DNA of 64,000 nucleotides from Arthrobacter ipis (GTDB taxonomy: Bacteria > Actinomycetota > Actinomycetes > Actinomycetales > Micrococcaceae): NCBI RefSeq assembly GCF_014694315.1, contig NZ_JAAOXD010000003.1:702160-766159 (forward strand), written 5' to 3'. How positions within the stretch are numbered: the stretch's first letter is position 1; each line of letters opens with the position of its first letter. A program made the translations under genes and the position numbers. The notes under the pieces were generated by a model. The model did not search any database. It was not told the DNA's origin and saw only the letters and a program-made list of their open reading frames with translations. Positions 38,062-47,658 of this stretch are shown piece after piece.

Positions 38062-39803
38062 AGGTACTGGCCCGTGCTGGGCATGGTCTCGATGGATTTG
38101 CCGGGCTCCTGGCCGGCCTTGCCCTGCACGATGGTGCGGATGTAGGTGATGCGCTCACCCTTCTTGCCGGAGATGCGTGCCCAGTCATCCGGGTTGGTGG
38201 TGTTGGGCATGTCCTCGTGCTCGCGGAACTCATCGACGACGGCGCGCAGCAGGTGGTCGATGCGCAGGCCCTTCTGCTGTGTGGTCAGGAGGTCCTTGAT
38301 GGCGTACTTCTTGGCACGGTCCACGACATTCTGGACCACGGCCCCGGAGTTGAAGTCCTTGAAGTACAGCATCTCGGTGTCGCCGTTGGCGTAGGTGACT
38401 TCCAGGAACTCGTTGGATTTCTCCGTCGAGTACATCGACTCCACGGTGCGCTGGACCATGGCGTCGACAGTCTCCTGGACATCGCCGTCGTGCTCCACCA
38501 GGTCATCCTCGTGGAACGGCAGGTCCGTGGTGATGTACTTCCTGAAGATGTCCGCCGCGGCCTCGGCGTCAGGACGCTGGATCTTGACCTTCACGTCCAG
38601 GCGGCCGGGGCGCAGGATGGCGGGGTCGATCATGTCTTCACGGTTGGACGCGCCGATGACAATCACGTTGTCCAGCCGCTCCACGCCGTCGATCTCACTC
38701 AGCAACTGGGGCACAATCGTAGTTTCGACGTCGGAGGAGATGCCCGTGCCGCGGGTGCGGAAGAGCGAATCCATCTCGTCGAAGAAGACCACAACGGGGC
38801 TGCCGTCCGAGGCCTTTTCGCGGGCCCGCGAGAAGATCAGCCGGATGTGGCGTTCGGTCTCGCCGACGTACTTGTCGAGGAGTTCGGGTCCCTTGATATT
38901 GAGGAAGTAGCTCTTCAAGTCGATATTGCCCGAGCGTTCCGCGGCCCGCGCGGCCAGGGAGTTGGCCACCGCCTTGGCGATGAGGGTCTTGCCGCAGCCC
39001 GGAGGGCCGTAGAGCAGGATGCCCTTGGGAGCCTTCAGGCCGTGCTCGCGGTACAGGTCCGGATGCAGGAACGGCAGCTCGATGGCGTCGCGGATCTGTT
39101 CGATCTGCGGGCCGAGGCCGCCGATGTCCTCGTAGGTGATGTCCGGGACTTCCTCCAGGACGAGGTTCTCAACTTCGGACCGCGGGACCTTCTCGAGGGC
39201 ATACCCGGTGCGCGAATCGATGGAGAGGGCGTCACCCACCCGCAGCTTTTCGCTCAGGAGCGGGCCGGAGAGCCTGATGACGCGCTCCTCGTCGGCACGG
39301 CCCAGCACCAGTGCGCGGTCCGGACCGAGCAGTTCCTTGAGCGTGACCAGCTCGCCCGCGCGCTCGTAGCCGAGGCCCGCCACCACCAGGAGCGCCTCGT
39401 TGAGGAGGACCTCCTGGCCCACGGCCAGCTGGTTGATGTTGACCAGGGGGCTGATGCCAACCCGCATTTTGCGTCCGGCGTTGAAGATGTCCACCGATTC
39501 CTCGGTGGCCGCCTGGCCGCTGCCGGCAGCCTGCCGCCGCGGGTTCAGCTGGAGGACGGTGCCGAAGCTGTACGGCGGCTGCCCCTCCTGGTCCAGGGCG
39601 TTCTTCAGCCGGAGTATTTCGGCCTTGGCAGTTTCCAGCATTGCCACGAGCTTGGTGTTGTTCTGCGTGGCAGCTGCCAGCTGGCGGTCGATATGCCTCA
39701 GTTTGTCCCTGAGGATATTGACCTGCCGGTCCGCGACAGACAGTTCGTTGGCGCCAGCCTGTTCAGCCGGCGTAGGCACGGAGTCCTTGTTTGGCGTCTC
39801 CAT
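38058..39803 (-). CDS. arc: Proteasome-activating AAA ATPase Arc/Mpa
   Basis: 581-residue hexameric unfoldase. Layout: N-terminal coiled-coil (about 20-75), which binds Pup; OB domains (about 80-230); AAA domain with Walker [10 protein letters not shown] (about 265), Walker [10 protein letters not shown] and arginine-finger region [20 protein letters not shown]. The C-terminus ends GQYL, the motif that docks into the PrcA ring and opens the gate. First gene of the tight arc-dop pair. Confidence 0.96.
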   Translation of the reverse strand: METPNKDSVPTPAEQAGANELSVADRQVNILRDKLRHIDRQLAAATQNNTKLVAMLETAKAEILRLKNALDQEGQPPYSFGTVLQLNPRRQAAGSGQAATEESVDIFNAGRKMRVGISPLVNINQLAVGQEVLLNEALLVVAGLGYERAGELVTLKELLGPDRALVLGRADEERVIRLSGPLLSEKLRVGDALSIDSRTGYALEKVPRSEVENLVLEEVPDITYEDIGGLGPQIEQIRDAIELPFLHPDLYREHGLKAPKGILLYGPPGCGKTLIAKAVANSLAARAAERSGNIDLKSYFLNIKGPELLDKYVGETERHIRLIFSRAREKASDGSPVVVFFDEMDSLFRTRGTGISSDVETTIVPQLLSEIDGVERLDNVIVIGASNREDMIDPAILRPGRLDVKVKIQRPDAEAAADIFRKYITTDLPFHEDDLVEHDGDVQETVDAMVQRTVESMYSTEKSNEFLEVTYANGDTEMLYFKDFNSGAVVQNVVDRAKKYAIKDLLTTQQKGLRIDHLLRAVVDEFREHEDMPNTTNPDDWARISGKKGERITYIRTIVQGKAGQEPGKSIETMPSTGQYL

Positions 39804-39885
39804 GATGCATCAGCCCCTTCCTGCGCTCTTCTTAAGACGATAGCCCCAAGTTGGCTGGTAGAGCCGACGACATCCGAAATACGGA

Positions 39886-40953
39886 CTAGTTTGTGATCTC
39901 CGGGTCGTCCTTCACGTTCGTGCCGGCGATCGCGTCCCGCGCCGCCCGGCGCAGCTTTTTGTCCGAGACCGCGCGTTCCCCCACGGCGCCCGGTGTCCAG
40001 GCGTTGACGTCCTCTTCGTTGAACTCGGTCTTGGACGGCCGCCGCTTAACGGAGATGCCGGTGACGCCGTCGGCGAGCCGCCGGGTGACCAGCAGGAAGC
40101 CTGTGTGGGCGACCATGCGGTGGTCGGGGCGCACGGCGAGGCCTTCGAGGTGCCAGCCGCGGACCATTGATTCCCAGGCGTCCGGTTCGGTGAAGCGGCC
40201 GTCGGCGCGGATGGCTTCGGCCGTGCGGGAGAGCTGGGTGACGGTGGCGACGTAGTTGATCCAGACGCCGCCGGGGGCCAGGACGGTGGCCACGGCGTCG
40301 AGGCATTCCCAGGGCGCCAGCATGTCGAGGACCACGCGGTCGATGGAGCCGGGCTCTTCGGCACGGACCACTTCCTCCTGGAAGTCTCCGAGGGAGATCT
40401 GCCAGGCCGGGTGCGGGCCGCCGAAGATGGTTTCCACGTTGCCGCGGGCAATGGCGGCGAATTCCTCGCGCCGTTCGAAGGAGTGCAGGTAGCCCTGGTC
40501 CCCCACCGCACGGAGCAGCGAGATGGAGAGGGCGCCCGAGCCCACACCGGCCTCCACCACGCGGGCGCCGGGGAAGATGTCAGCCATGGTGACGATCTGG
40601 CCGGCGTCCTTCGGGTAGACCACGGCGGCGCCGCGGGGCATGGACAGGACGAAGTCGGACAGCAGCGGGCGGAGCGTCTGGTACTGCTGGCCGACGTTGT
40701 TGACCACCACCGAACCGTCCACCTTGCCGATGATGTCATCGTGGTTCAGGAAGCCGCGGTGGGTGTGGAAGGCTCCGCCGGCCTCGAGGCTGATAGTGTT
40801 CATGCGCCCACGCTCGTCCGTCAGCTGGACCCGTTCGCCTTCGCGGAAGGGGCCGCGCCGCCGGGCAGCGCCCACCGGCTGGTCCACCATCCCGGCTGCA
40901 GTGCCGGAGGAAAGGCCCGTGCTGGTTGCGTTGGCGGCAGATTCGCTGCTCAT
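39886..40953 (-). CDS. trmI: tRNA (adenine-58-N1)-methyltransferase TrmI
   Basis: 355-residue Rossmann-fold methyltransferase that makes m1A58 in the T-loop. SAM motif I is VVEAGVGSGALSISLL; the N-terminal beta-barrel includes HRGFLNHDDIIG and VYPKDAGQIVTMADIFPG, diagnostic of TrmI. The ATG at 40953 with GAGGA upstream is chosen over a start 23 codons earlier. It usually sits directly upstream of arc in Actinobacteria, as here (82 nt). Confidence 0.94.
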   Translation of the reverse strand: MSSESAANATSTGLSSGTAAGMVDQPVGAARRRGPFREGERVQLTDERGRMNTISLEAGGAFHTHRGFLNHDDIIGKVDGSVVVNNVGQQYQTLRPLLSDFVLSMPRGAAVVYPKDAGQIVTMADIFPGARVVEAGVGSGALSISLLRAVGDQGYLHSFERREEFAAIARGNVETIFGGPHPAWQISLGDFQEEVVRAEEPGSIDRVVLDMLAPWECLDAVATVLAPGGVWINYVATVTQLSRTAEAIRADGRFTEPDAWESMVRGWHLEGLAVRPDHRMVAHTGFLLVTRRLADGVTGISVKRRPSKTEFNEEDVNAWTPGAVGERAVSDKKLRRAARDAIAGTNVKDDPEITN

Positions 40954-41083
40954 GACTGTGTCCTCGCTCCTGTGAAAGCTGTCTTGGCGTGCACCGTGGC
41001 GGTCCGGCAGGGCGCCGTGCACCCGCTGCCGATTTCACGACCGGCACGTAACTCTACCGGTTCTGGCCCTGCCGGCGCGTGTT

Positions 41084-42271
41084 TTAGCGGGGGGCCTTGC
41101 CTGTTATGGCGGTCACCACGGTGGACTGCCGCAGCAGGCCGGTGACCCGGCCGTTGTGGTCAACCACCGCGTAGTCGTGTCCCTCGAGCTGTGCCAGGTA
41201 CTGGAGCAGCTCCTGGCCCTTGGACCATTCCGGCACATACGCGCCGGCACCGAGCGGGTACGCCACCGCTCCGGCGGGGGTGGTGCCCGCCACGGCGGCG
41301 GGTACCGCAGCCAGGGCCGTGGGGTCAACCACGCCACTGGGCCTGCCGTCAGGATCGCAGAGCACGACGGCGGTCGGTCCGCCTGCTGATACCCGGAGGA
41401 CGTCGCTGACGCTCCCCGCGTCGGAAAGCCCGACGGCGGGTTCGGCCAGTGCGGCGGCGCTCACCAGGTGGAGCCGGCTGCGCAGGCGCCCCTGCTGGAT
41501 GGACGCTGATGCGCCCATCCAGAGGAAACCGCCGACCAGGACGGTAATGAGCAGCATGCTGGTGTCCGGGACGCCTCCGCTGAGCAGTGGCCGGACGATG
41601 AACCACAGGCCCAGGGCGATGACGATGATGCGCCCGCCCCAGCCCGCCGCGATGGTGCCTTTGGCGTGGCTGCCGGTGGCCTTCCAGACAGCGGATTCCA
41701 CCAGGCGGCCGCCGTCCAGCGGCAGCCCGGGCAGCACGTTGAAGATGCCGATCACGAGGTTCGCCCAGAAGAAGATGTTCAGGAGGGTGTCCGCTACGCC
41801 GGACAAGCCGCCCGAGGAGATCACCAGCCAGGCCGCCCCGGCCAGCACGAAGTTGGCGGCGGGCCCGGCCATGGCCACCAGCACGGACCGTCCGGGTGTG
41901 GCGGTGAAGCTTTCAAACTGGGTGTGGCCGCCCCAGAGATTGAGTACGATTTTCTCGCTGGGCCAGCCGTAGATCTTGGCCGTCAGTGCATGCGCGAGCT
42001 CATGGACGAGCACCGACAGCAGAAGCAGGACCGCGTAGGCAAATGCCACGTAGTACGCCCCGATGCCCAAAGAAGGGGTGCCATGCTGCAGCACCGGCCC
42101 GTACGCAATCACCGTGAAGGCGGCGATGATGAACCACGAGTAGGCCAGCACGATGGGTATGCCGGCGATCCTGCCGAGCGGGATGCCCTCGCGGCGGCTG
42201 TTCTTGGTCTGCGCGTTGGTGGGCGGCGGCTGGTTCGGGTTCTGCTGACCGGATCCCGCGGGATCAGACAC
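41084..42271 (-). CDS. Site-2 protease (M50) with CBS domains
   Basis: 395-residue intramembrane zinc protease. HELAHALTA (HExxH) lies in the second to third membrane helix, and the third metal ligand is in LPGLPLDGGRL. Six helices occupy the first 240 residues; the C-terminal 150 resemble a CBS pair (VLRVSAGGPTAVVLCDPDGR; GHDYAVVDHNGRVTGLLR). CBS-containing members may respond to adenosine nucleotides. It is followed by a HAD phosphatase gene on the upstream side. Role (signal-protein cleavage) is inferred from family. Confidence 0.92.
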   Translation of the reverse strand: MSDPAGSGQQNPNQPPPTNAQTKNSRREGIPLGRIAGIPIVLAYSWFIIAAFTVIAYGPVLQHGTPSLGIGAYYVAFAYAVLLLLSVLVHELAHALTAKIYGWPSEKIVLNLWGGHTQFESFTATPGRSVLVAMAGPAANFVLAGAAWLVISSGGLSGVADTLLNIFFWANLVIGIFNVLPGLPLDGGRLVESAVWKATGSHAKGTIAAGWGGRIIVIALGLWFIVRPLLSGGVPDTSMLLITVLVGGFLWMGASASIQQGRLRSRLHLVSAAALAEPAVGLSDAGSVSDVLRVSAGGPTAVVLCDPDGRPSGVVDPTALAAVPAAVAGTTPAGAVAYPLGAGAYVPEWSKGQELLQYLAQLEGHDYAVVDHNGRVTGLLRQSTVVTAITGKAPR

Positions 42272-42283
42272 GTTCCGGGCTCC

Positions 42284-43012
42284 TTAGTTGACGTTTTCGA
42301 AGGTTGCCGCCGGTTCGCGCGCGCCGAGGCGGAGCTTGACCAGCTCCTCGAGTTCGGCCACGGTGCGGTCCGCGAGGGTATCCCATGTGGTCCTGCGGGC
42401 GTCGTCCGGCAGCGGCACGAGGTGCGGAATGGCCACGGTCACGGCACCCGAAGCCACGGCCGCCGCGGCGCCCGGGGCGGAGTCCTCCAGCGCCACGCAG
42501 TGGTCGACGGTGAGCTCAGGGTCCTGCTGCTTCAGCAGGTCCACAGCCTTGAGGTATGCCTCCGGGTGCGGCTTGCCCTTCGTTACCGTGTCACCGGTAA
42601 CGAGGAACTCGAAGTAGGGCCGGGGAAGGCTCGCCACAATCTCGCGGGCCAGCGGTGCCTCTGACATGGTCACAAGGGCACAACGCACGCCGGCGGTGAA
42701 AAGTTCATCCAGCAGTTCCCGGGCCCCCGGGCGCCACGGCACGTTCTCCCGGACGCGGCTGATGACCTGGCCCGTCAGCGTATCGATGATCTCGCGGATT
42801 TCCAGGCGCACGCCGGCCCGCTGGAGGATGCCGGCCGAGTGGACCAGTGATTGCCCTACGAGCTGCATGGCCTGTTCGTGCGACCATGTCCCCCCGTACG
42901 ACTCGACAAGGTTGTGTTCGGCTTCGATCCAGTACGGTTCCGTGTCAACGATGGTGCCGTCCATGTCCCATAAAACGGCTTTGAGCGAGGGCTGAGTGGC
43001 GGCAGATTCCAT
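42284..43012 (-). CDS. HAD-superfamily phosphatase
   Basis: 242-residue haloacid-dehalogenase hydrolase, beta-phosphoglucomutase/phosphatase subclass. Motif I is WDMDGTIVDTE (DxDxT nucleophile), motif II ALVTMSE, motif III Lys in VTKGKPHPEAYL, motif IV ALEDSAPGAAAA. Substrate unknown. The ATG at 43012 (MESAATQPS) lies 7 nt after TACAGT, a leaderless arrangement. The M50 gene begins 12 nt downstream. Confidence 0.92.
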   Translation of the reverse strand: MESAATQPSLKAVLWDMDGTIVDTEPYWIEAEHNLVESYGGTWSHEQAMQLVGQSLVHSAGILQRAGVRLEIREIIDTLTGQVISRVRENVPWRPGARELLDELFTAGVRCALVTMSEAPLAREIVASLPRPYFEFLVTGDTVTKGKPHPEAYLKAVDLLKQQDPELTVDHCVALEDSAPGAAAAVASGAVTVAIPHLVPLPDDARRTTWDTLADRTVAELEELVKLRLGAREPAATFENVN

Positions 43013-43019
43013 GCTTTCC

Positions 43020-43025
43020 ACTGTA
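43020..43025 (-). promoter_or_regulatory. Leaderless -10 box for HAD gene
   Basis: TACAGT on the minus strand, 7 nt before the ATG at 43012. Confidence 0.45.
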
Positions 43026-43173
43026 CCGGGCCGCCCGGCGGCGCCCTGCCGCGGGCCCCGGCCGTACGCCGTCGGCGAATATCCGCGCCGCACCCGCAGG
43101 GATGATCAGCAGGGACGAGGGTTTGTCCTGATCTGCGGCGGTTCGTTCTATGCAACAGCAACGCTTGTGGACG

Positions 43174-43179
43174 TAGGGT
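43174..43179 (+). promoter_or_regulatory. -10 box for PAC2 gene
   Basis: TAGGGT lies 6 nt before the ATG at 43186. The gap is GAAGGG, which could equally serve as a Shine-Dalgarno if transcription starts further upstream. Confidence 0.4.
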
Positions 43180-43185
43180 GAAGGG

Positions 43186-44091
43186 ATGAATAGCTTCGAC
43201 GGAGACACCAACGAACCGGGCACAGCGCCTGAGACGGAGCAGCTGCTGCAGCCTGTTCCTGAGGGCCAGCGTATTACTGTGATGCTGGCTGCGTTCGAGG
43301 GCTGGAATGACGCGGGGGAAGCCGCCAGCGATGCGCTCCGTTACCTCAACAAACTGTGGGGCGGGAAGAAAGTCGCCTCCATAGATGCCGACGAGTACTA
43401 CGACTTCCAGTTCACCAGGCCTACGGTCCGCCGGACGGCCTCCGGAGAACGCAAGATCAAGTGGCCGTCCACGCGGATCTACAAGGCCAGCGCCCCCGGC
43501 ACCAACGTGGATGTGATTTTCATCCAGGGCACCGAACCGTCCTATAAGTGGCGTGCATATACAGCGGAGCTGCTTGTCCACGCCGAGGCGCTTCATGTGG
43601 ATTACGTGGTCCTCGTCGGTGCGCTGCTGGCGGACGTGCCGCACAGCCGTCCCATCCCGGTCAGCACATCCACTGACGACAGCGTGCTGCGGGAACGGCT
43701 GAATCTCGAAGCCTCGCAGTATGAGGGACCCGTGGGGATCGTCGGCGTGCTATCCGAGGTATCCCTGCTTGCCGGCATTCCCACGGTCTCCCTCTGGGCG
43801 GCGGTGCCGCATTACGTTGCGCAGGCTCCGTCACCCAAGGCGCAGCTGGCGCTCCTGCACCGCATCGAGGAGCTGCTCCAGGTTCCGCTGGACACGCACG
43901 AGCTGGCTGAGGAGGCCGAGGCGTGGGAGCGCGGCGTCAACGAGCTGGCCACCGAGGATCCCGAAATTGCCGCCTATGTGCGGCAGCTGGAGGAAGCGAA
44001 GGACACCGCCGACCTGCCCGAGGCCAGCGGCGAATCCATTGCGCGGGAGTTTGAGCGCTACCTGAAGCGGCGGGGCAAGGACAAGCCTTAG
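43186..44091 (+). CDS. PAC2-family protein
   Basis: 301-residue protein of the PAC2 (proteasome assembly chaperone 2-like) family, common in proteasome-bearing Actinobacteria. Motifs include AAFEGWNDAGEAASDAL, IQGTEPSYKWRAY and VPHSRPIPV. The C-terminal 90 residues form a helical, acidic extension. Function in bacteria is not established; occurrence near the proteasome locus (about 2 kb past trmI) may be coincidental. Leaderless or short-leader start at 43186. Confidence 0.88.
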   Translation: MNSFDGDTNEPGTAPETEQLLQPVPEGQRITVMLAAFEGWNDAGEAASDALRYLNKLWGGKKVASIDADEYYDFQFTRPTVRRTASGERKIKWPSTRIYKASAPGTNVDVIFIQGTEPSYKWRAYTAELLVHAEALHVDYVVLVGALLADVPHSRPIPVSTSTDDSVLRERLNLEASQYEGPVGIVGVLSEVSLLAGIPTVSLWAAVPHYVAQAPSPKAQLALLHRIEELLQVPLDTHELAEEAEAWERGVNELATEDPEIAAYVRQLEEAKDTADLPEASGESIAREFERYLKRRGKDKP

Positions 44092-44114
44092 GGGTTCGTA
44101 CACCGGGTGCTCCG

Positions 44115-44182
44115 CCGTTTCGACGGTTCCCTGCCGGCTAGACGTTGCGGAACGTCGAGTGGGCGGGGAACCGTCGAAACGG
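44115..44182. repeat. Long nested palindrome between PAC2 gene and mshC
   Basis: A perfect 17-bp inverted repeat (CCGTTTCGACGGTTCCC at 44115-44131 and its complement at 44166-44182) encloses a second, GACGTT-GCGG-AACGTC (44141-44156). It lies between convergent genes and ends 3 nt from the mshC stop. It lacks a T-run, so it may be a terminator without U-tract or a REP-like palindromic element. Confidence 0.7.
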
Positions 44183-44185
44183 GCT

Positions 44186-45478
44186 TTAGAGTTCGACGCC
44201 GAGAAGAGCGTTGACGGCGTCGCGCACCAGGGCCTGGTCTGCTTCAGACGCGCTGTCCGTGTTGTTAACGCCACTACTGTTGACGGCGGCGTCTGCCCAC
44301 TTGTCCACGGCGGCAAGGGCTGCGGGCGCGTCCAGGTCATCGGCCAGGGCGTCGCGCATCTGCCCGATCAGTCCCGTGGCGGTTCCGGCCGGCGCCGCTG
44401 CGAGTGCGGAGCGCCACCGTTCCAGGCGTGCCTTGGCCTCCTCGAAGCCTTCCGCCGTCCAGGACCAGTCGGACCGGTAGTGGTGCGCCAGGATGGCCAG
44501 GCGGATGGCCGCGGGTTCTTCACCCGCCGCGCGCAGCTTGGAGACCAGGACCAGGTTGCCCTTGGACTTGGACATCTTTTCGCCGTCCAGTCCCACCATG
44601 CCCGCGTGGGCGAAGTGCTCGGCGAGCGGGACACCGGAGAGCGAGTACGCGTGCCCGGCGCCCATCTCGTGGTGCGGGAAAACCAGGTCCGAGCCGCCAC
44701 CCTGCACGGTGAAGGGCGCGGGCAGGTACTTCTGGGCGATGACGGTGCATTCAATGTGCCAGCCGGGCCGGCCCTCCCCCAGTTCACCGCCGGGCCAGCT
44801 GGGCTCGCCGTTGCGGGCCACGCGCCACAGCAGCGGGTCGAGGGCCTGGCGCTTGCCGGCCCTGCCGGGGTCGCCGCCCCGTTCGGCGAACAGTTCCAGC
44901 ATTTCGGCTTCCGGCAGTCCCGAGACGGCTCCGAGGGTCCAGGCGTCCACTCCGACGGCGTGCTTGCCGGCTGCCTCGACGTCGTAGTAGACATCGCCGT
45001 CGGGCTCACCCGGGGTGCCGTTAACGCGGTAGGCCAGGCCCTGGCGCAGGAGCCGTTCAATCGCCGGGACGATCAGCGGCATGGCTTCGACGGCGCCCAC
45101 GTAGTGATCGGGGGCGATGACGTTGAGGGCCTCCATGTCAGTGCGGAAAAGTTGGATTTGGCTCTCCGCCAGCTCGCGCCAGTCAACGCCGGTAGCGTTG
45201 GCACGTTCCAGCAGCGGGTCATCGACGTCGGTGACGTTCTGGACGTACGCAACCTGCTGGCCGCCGTCGCGCCACGCACGGTTCAGCAGGTCGAACGCTA
45301 CGTAGCTGGCGGCGTGTCCCATATGGGTGGCGTCATACGGGGTGATCCCGCAGACATACATCGACTTTTCGCCATCGGCATTCAGGGTTACAGCGCGCTG
45401 CGCGGTTGTGTCGAACAGTCGGAGCGCGGGCATTTTCCCCGGCAGGACAGGCACGGGGCGGGAGATCCAGGACTTCAC
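44186..45478 (-). CDS. mshC: Cysteine:GlcN-Ins ligase MshC (mycothiol)
   Basis: 430-residue class I tRNA-synthetase-like enzyme that joins cysteine to GlcN-inositol in mycothiol biosynthesis. It resembles CysS but starts with the MshC pattern: [16 protein letters not shown] (zinc Cys plus HIGH-like HMGH), [13 protein letters not shown] with a ligand Cys, and KMSKSKGN (KMSKS). It lacks the CysS anticodon domain, matching the 410-430 residue MshC size. GTG start at 45478 lies 6 nt from TAGGCT. A palindrome GCCTAG-TG-CTAGGC spans the -10. Confidence 0.95.
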   Translation of the reverse strand: MKSWISRPVPVLPGKMPALRLFDTTAQRAVTLNADGEKSMYVCGITPYDATHMGHAASYVAFDLLNRAWRDGGQQVAYVQNVTDVDDPLLERANATGVDWRELAESQIQLFRTDMEALNVIAPDHYVGAVEAMPLIVPAIERLLRQGLAYRVNGTPGEPDGDVYYDVEAAGKHAVGVDAWTLGAVSGLPEAEMLELFAERGGDPGRAGKRQALDPLLWRVARNGEPSWPGGELGEGRPGWHIECTVIAQKYLPAPFTVQGGGSDLVFPHHEMGAGHAYSLSGVPLAEHFAHAGMVGLDGEKMSKSKGNLVLVSKLRAAGEEPAAIRLAILAHHYRSDWSWTAEGFEEAKARLERWRSALAAAPAGTATGLIGQMRDALADDLDAPAALAAVDKWADAAVNSSGVNNTDSASEADQALVRDAVNALLGVEL

Positions 45479-45484
45479 AGACCA

Positions 45485-45499
45485 AGCCTAGTGCTAGGC
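45485..45499 (-). promoter_or_regulatory. mshC promoter element with palindrome
   Basis: TAGGCT (45485-45490, minus strand) is 6 nt from the GTG. It is embedded in the perfect inverted repeat GCCTAG-TG-CTAGGC (45486-45499), which overlaps the uppP stop codon. Confidence 0.4.
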
Positions 45500-46327
45500 G
45501 CTGATGACATTGAAACCGAGCAGGAGGTACAGGGCCAGGCCAAGGAAGATGCGGTACCAGACAAACAGCCGGTAGCTGCGCGTTGAAATGAACTTCAGGA
45601 ACCACCCGATGATGACGTAGCCGACGACGAAGGCGATCACAGTAGCCAGGGCCGTCTCCCCCAGCCCGAACGGGCCGCTCGCTCCGTCCTTGGCGACCAC
45701 CTTGAACAGCTGGTAGAGGCCGCTGCCGAAGACCGCGGGGATGGCGAGGAGGAAGGAGTACCGGGCTGCCGCTTCACGGGTGTACCCCATAAGGAGTCCC
45801 GCGGTGATGGTGCCGCCGGAGCGGGAAACCCCGGGAATCAGGGCCATGGCCTGCGCGAAGCCATAGAGGATGCCGTGCTTGTAGGTGAGCCCGGAAAGGT
45901 CGCGGTCCTGCTTGCCGACGGCGTCGGCCACGGCCAGGATGAGGCCGAAGACGATGAGCATTGTGGCCACGATCCAGAGGCTGCGCAGGACGGATTCGAT
46001 CTGGTCCTGGAACAGGAGACCCAGGACGATGATGGGCAGGCTGCCCAGGATCACCAGCCAGCCCATCCGGACGTCGGGGTCCTGGCGGGAGACCCGTCCG
46101 GACAGGGAGCCGAACCAGGCCTTCACGATCCGGACGATGTCCCGCCAGAAGTAGACGATCACGGCGGTCTCCGTGCCGAGCTGCGTGATGGCGGTGAACG
46201 CCGCGCCGGGGTCAGCCGCGTTTGGCAGGAAAGAGCCCACGATCCGGAGGTGGGCGCTCGATGAAATAGGTAGGAATTCGGTCAGTCCCTGCACAAGACC
46301 CAGCAGGGCCGCTTCAATCCAGTTCAC
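45494..46327 (-). CDS. uppP: Undecaprenyl-diphosphatase
   Basis: 277-residue BacA/UppP membrane enzyme that recycles undecaprenyl pyrophosphate for cell-wall synthesis and affects bacitracin tolerance. Motifs are [20 protein letters not shown] near the N-terminus and the conserved [10 protein letters not shown] loop with catalytic Ser/Arg. Multiple membrane helices. GTG start at 46327, 6 nt after TAGGGT (minus strand). Confidence 0.95.
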   Translation of the reverse strand: MNWIEAALLGLVQGLTEFLPISSSAHLRIVGSFLPNAADPGAAFTAITQLGTETAVIVYFWRDIVRIVKAWFGSLSGRVSRQDPDVRMGWLVILGSLPIIVLGLLFQDQIESVLRSLWIVATMLIVFGLILAVADAVGKQDRDLSGLTYKHGILYGFAQAMALIPGVSRSGGTITAGLLMGYTREAAARYSFLLAIPAVFGSGLYQLFKVVAKDGASGPFGLGETALATVIAFVVGYVIIGWFLKFISTRSYRLFVWYRIFLGLALYLLLGFNVISA

Positions 46328-46333
46328 GCTAAG

Positions 46334-46339
46334 ACCCTA
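46334..46339 (-). promoter_or_regulatory. Leaderless -10 box for uppP
   Basis: TAGGGT on the minus strand, 6 nt before the GTG at 46327; divergent from the aldo/keto reductase promoter 25 bp away. Confidence 0.45.
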
Positions 46340-46364
46340 CGTCATGATGCGGGTGGTTTCCCCG

Positions 46365-46370
46365 TAAGCT
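46365..46370 (+). promoter_or_regulatory. Leaderless -10 box for aldo/keto reductase
   Basis: TAAGCT, 7 nt before the ATG at 46378, back to back with the uppP promoter. Confidence 0.45.
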
Positions 46371-46377
46371 AACTGCT

Positions 46378-47316
46378 ATGCAGCAGCGTTACATAGGCAA
46401 CAGCGGGCTCCGCGCCTCATCCCTCTCCCTGGGCACAATGTCGTGGTCGCGTGAAACGGACGAACAGGATGCCTCGGAGCTGCTGCGCGCCTTCGTGGAC
46501 GCCGGCGGAACCCTCGTGGACACCGCGGCCTCCTACGCCGACGGCCAGGCCGAAGCCATGCTCGGGTCGATGCTCGGGGACGTCGTCTCCCGCACGGAAG
46601 TGGTCATCTCCACCAAAGCCGGGGTTTCGCCGTCGGACGGGCGGCAGCGGGTGGACGCATCCCGCAACGCGATGCTGTCCGGTCTGGAAGCCAGCCTGGC
46701 GCGCCTTGGCACCGACTACGTCGACCTCTGGCTCGCACAGGCGTGGGACCCCAACGTCCCGCTCGAGGAGACGTTGTCCGCGCTTGACTTCGCCGTCCGC
46801 AGCGGACGGGCGCGCTATGCGGGAATCGCCAACTACAACGGCTGGCAGACCGCCAAGGCGGCAGCGGTCGCCGGGTTCCCGCTCGTCGCCAACCAGTCCG
46901 AGTATTCACTGCTGCGCCGCAAGCCCGAGGCGGAACTGGTTCCCGCCGTCGAGGATGCGGGCTTGGGACTCATGGCGTGGGCGCCGCTGGGCCGTGGCGT
47001 GCTCACGGGCAAGTATCGCGGGCATGTGCCTTCCGATTCCCGGGCAGCGGGTACACGGCTGGCCACGTATGTGGAGCCCTACCTTGAGCAGCCCGCGTCG
47101 CAGGTGGTTGAAGCTGTTGCCATGGCCGCCCGCGGCCTGGGGCGGTCATCCCTGGATGTTGCGCTGAGCTGGCTGCTGTCCCGGCACGGGGTGGCGACGG
47201 CCATCGTGGGCGCGCGAACGCCGGTCCAGCTCAAGGAAATTCTGGATGCCCAGCTCACGCCGCTGCCGGCGGAAATAGCACGTGCCCTGGAAGATGTCTC
47301 CAGCAGCCTGGCTTAG
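46378..47316 (+). CDS. Aldo/keto reductase with Gln in place of catalytic His
   Basis: 312-residue TIM-barrel oxidoreductase of the AKR superfamily. The catalytic Asp48, Tyr53 and Lys80 are present (DTAASYADG; STKAGV). The fourth tetrad residue, normally His in a DLYxxH context, is Gln121 in DYVDLWLAQAWDP. Cofactor segments LVANQSEYSLL and the C-terminal AIVGARTPVQLKE fit NADPH binding. Substrate unknown. The His-to-Gln change needs an alignment to confirm. Confidence 0.9.
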   Translation: MQQRYIGNSGLRASSLSLGTMSWSRETDEQDASELLRAFVDAGGTLVDTAASYADGQAEAMLGSMLGDVVSRTEVVISTKAGVSPSDGRQRVDASRNAMLSGLEASLARLGTDYVDLWLAQAWDPNVPLEETLSALDFAVRSGRARYAGIANYNGWQTAKAAAVAGFPLVANQSEYSLLRRKPEAELVPAVEDAGLGLMAWAPLGRGVLTGKYRGHVPSDSRAAGTRLATYVEPYLEQPASQVVEAVAMAARGLGRSSLDVALSWLLSRHGVATAIVGARTPVQLKEILDAQLTPLPAEIARALEDVSSSLA

Positions 47317-47358
47317 CCGGGCCCGGATCCCACCGGGCGGGTTACTTCGCGGCCCGCG

Positions 47359-47619
47359 TCACTCCTCGACGATTTCCAGATCCTCGTCGACTTCGCTGTC
47401 TTCCTCCTCGTCTTCCTCGTCATCGAACACCTGGAGCGGCGTAACTTCGTTGTAGGCCTCATAGAGGGCGTCCTCGTAGACTTCGAAGGCATCGGCAACT
47501 GCAAAGAACGCCGCCTCCACTGAAGGGTCACCATCCCCGCGGCGGGCTGAGGCGGCTGCAAGATGTTCTTCCAAGGCGGCAGTCAGGGACTGAAGCGCGA
47601 CACGCGGATCGATGCTCAT
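47359..47619 (-). CDS. Small acidic protein, unknown
   Basis: 86-residue protein. The first 60 residues are helical (MSIDPRVALQSLTAALEEHL; FFAVADAFEVYEDALYEAY); the tail is a run of Asp and Glu (about 16 of the last 22 residues). No enzyme motif. Convergent with the aldo/keto reductase and divergent from the next gene. Such acidic small proteins are common in related genomes; function unknown. Confidence 0.75.
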   Translation of the reverse strand: MSIDPRVALQSLTAALEEHLAAASARRGDGDPSVEAAFFAVADAFEVYEDALYEAYNEVTPLQVFDDEEDEEEDSEVDEDLEIVEE

Positions 47620-47658
47620 GCCTTCACGTTAGCGGGAAAAGGACGAAAATGGAGAGCA

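Noticed and set aside
35926-38145. A 739-codon plus-strand frame opposite pup and dop
   Set aside because: Same reasoning: it mirrors dop codon structure and has no recognisable domain.
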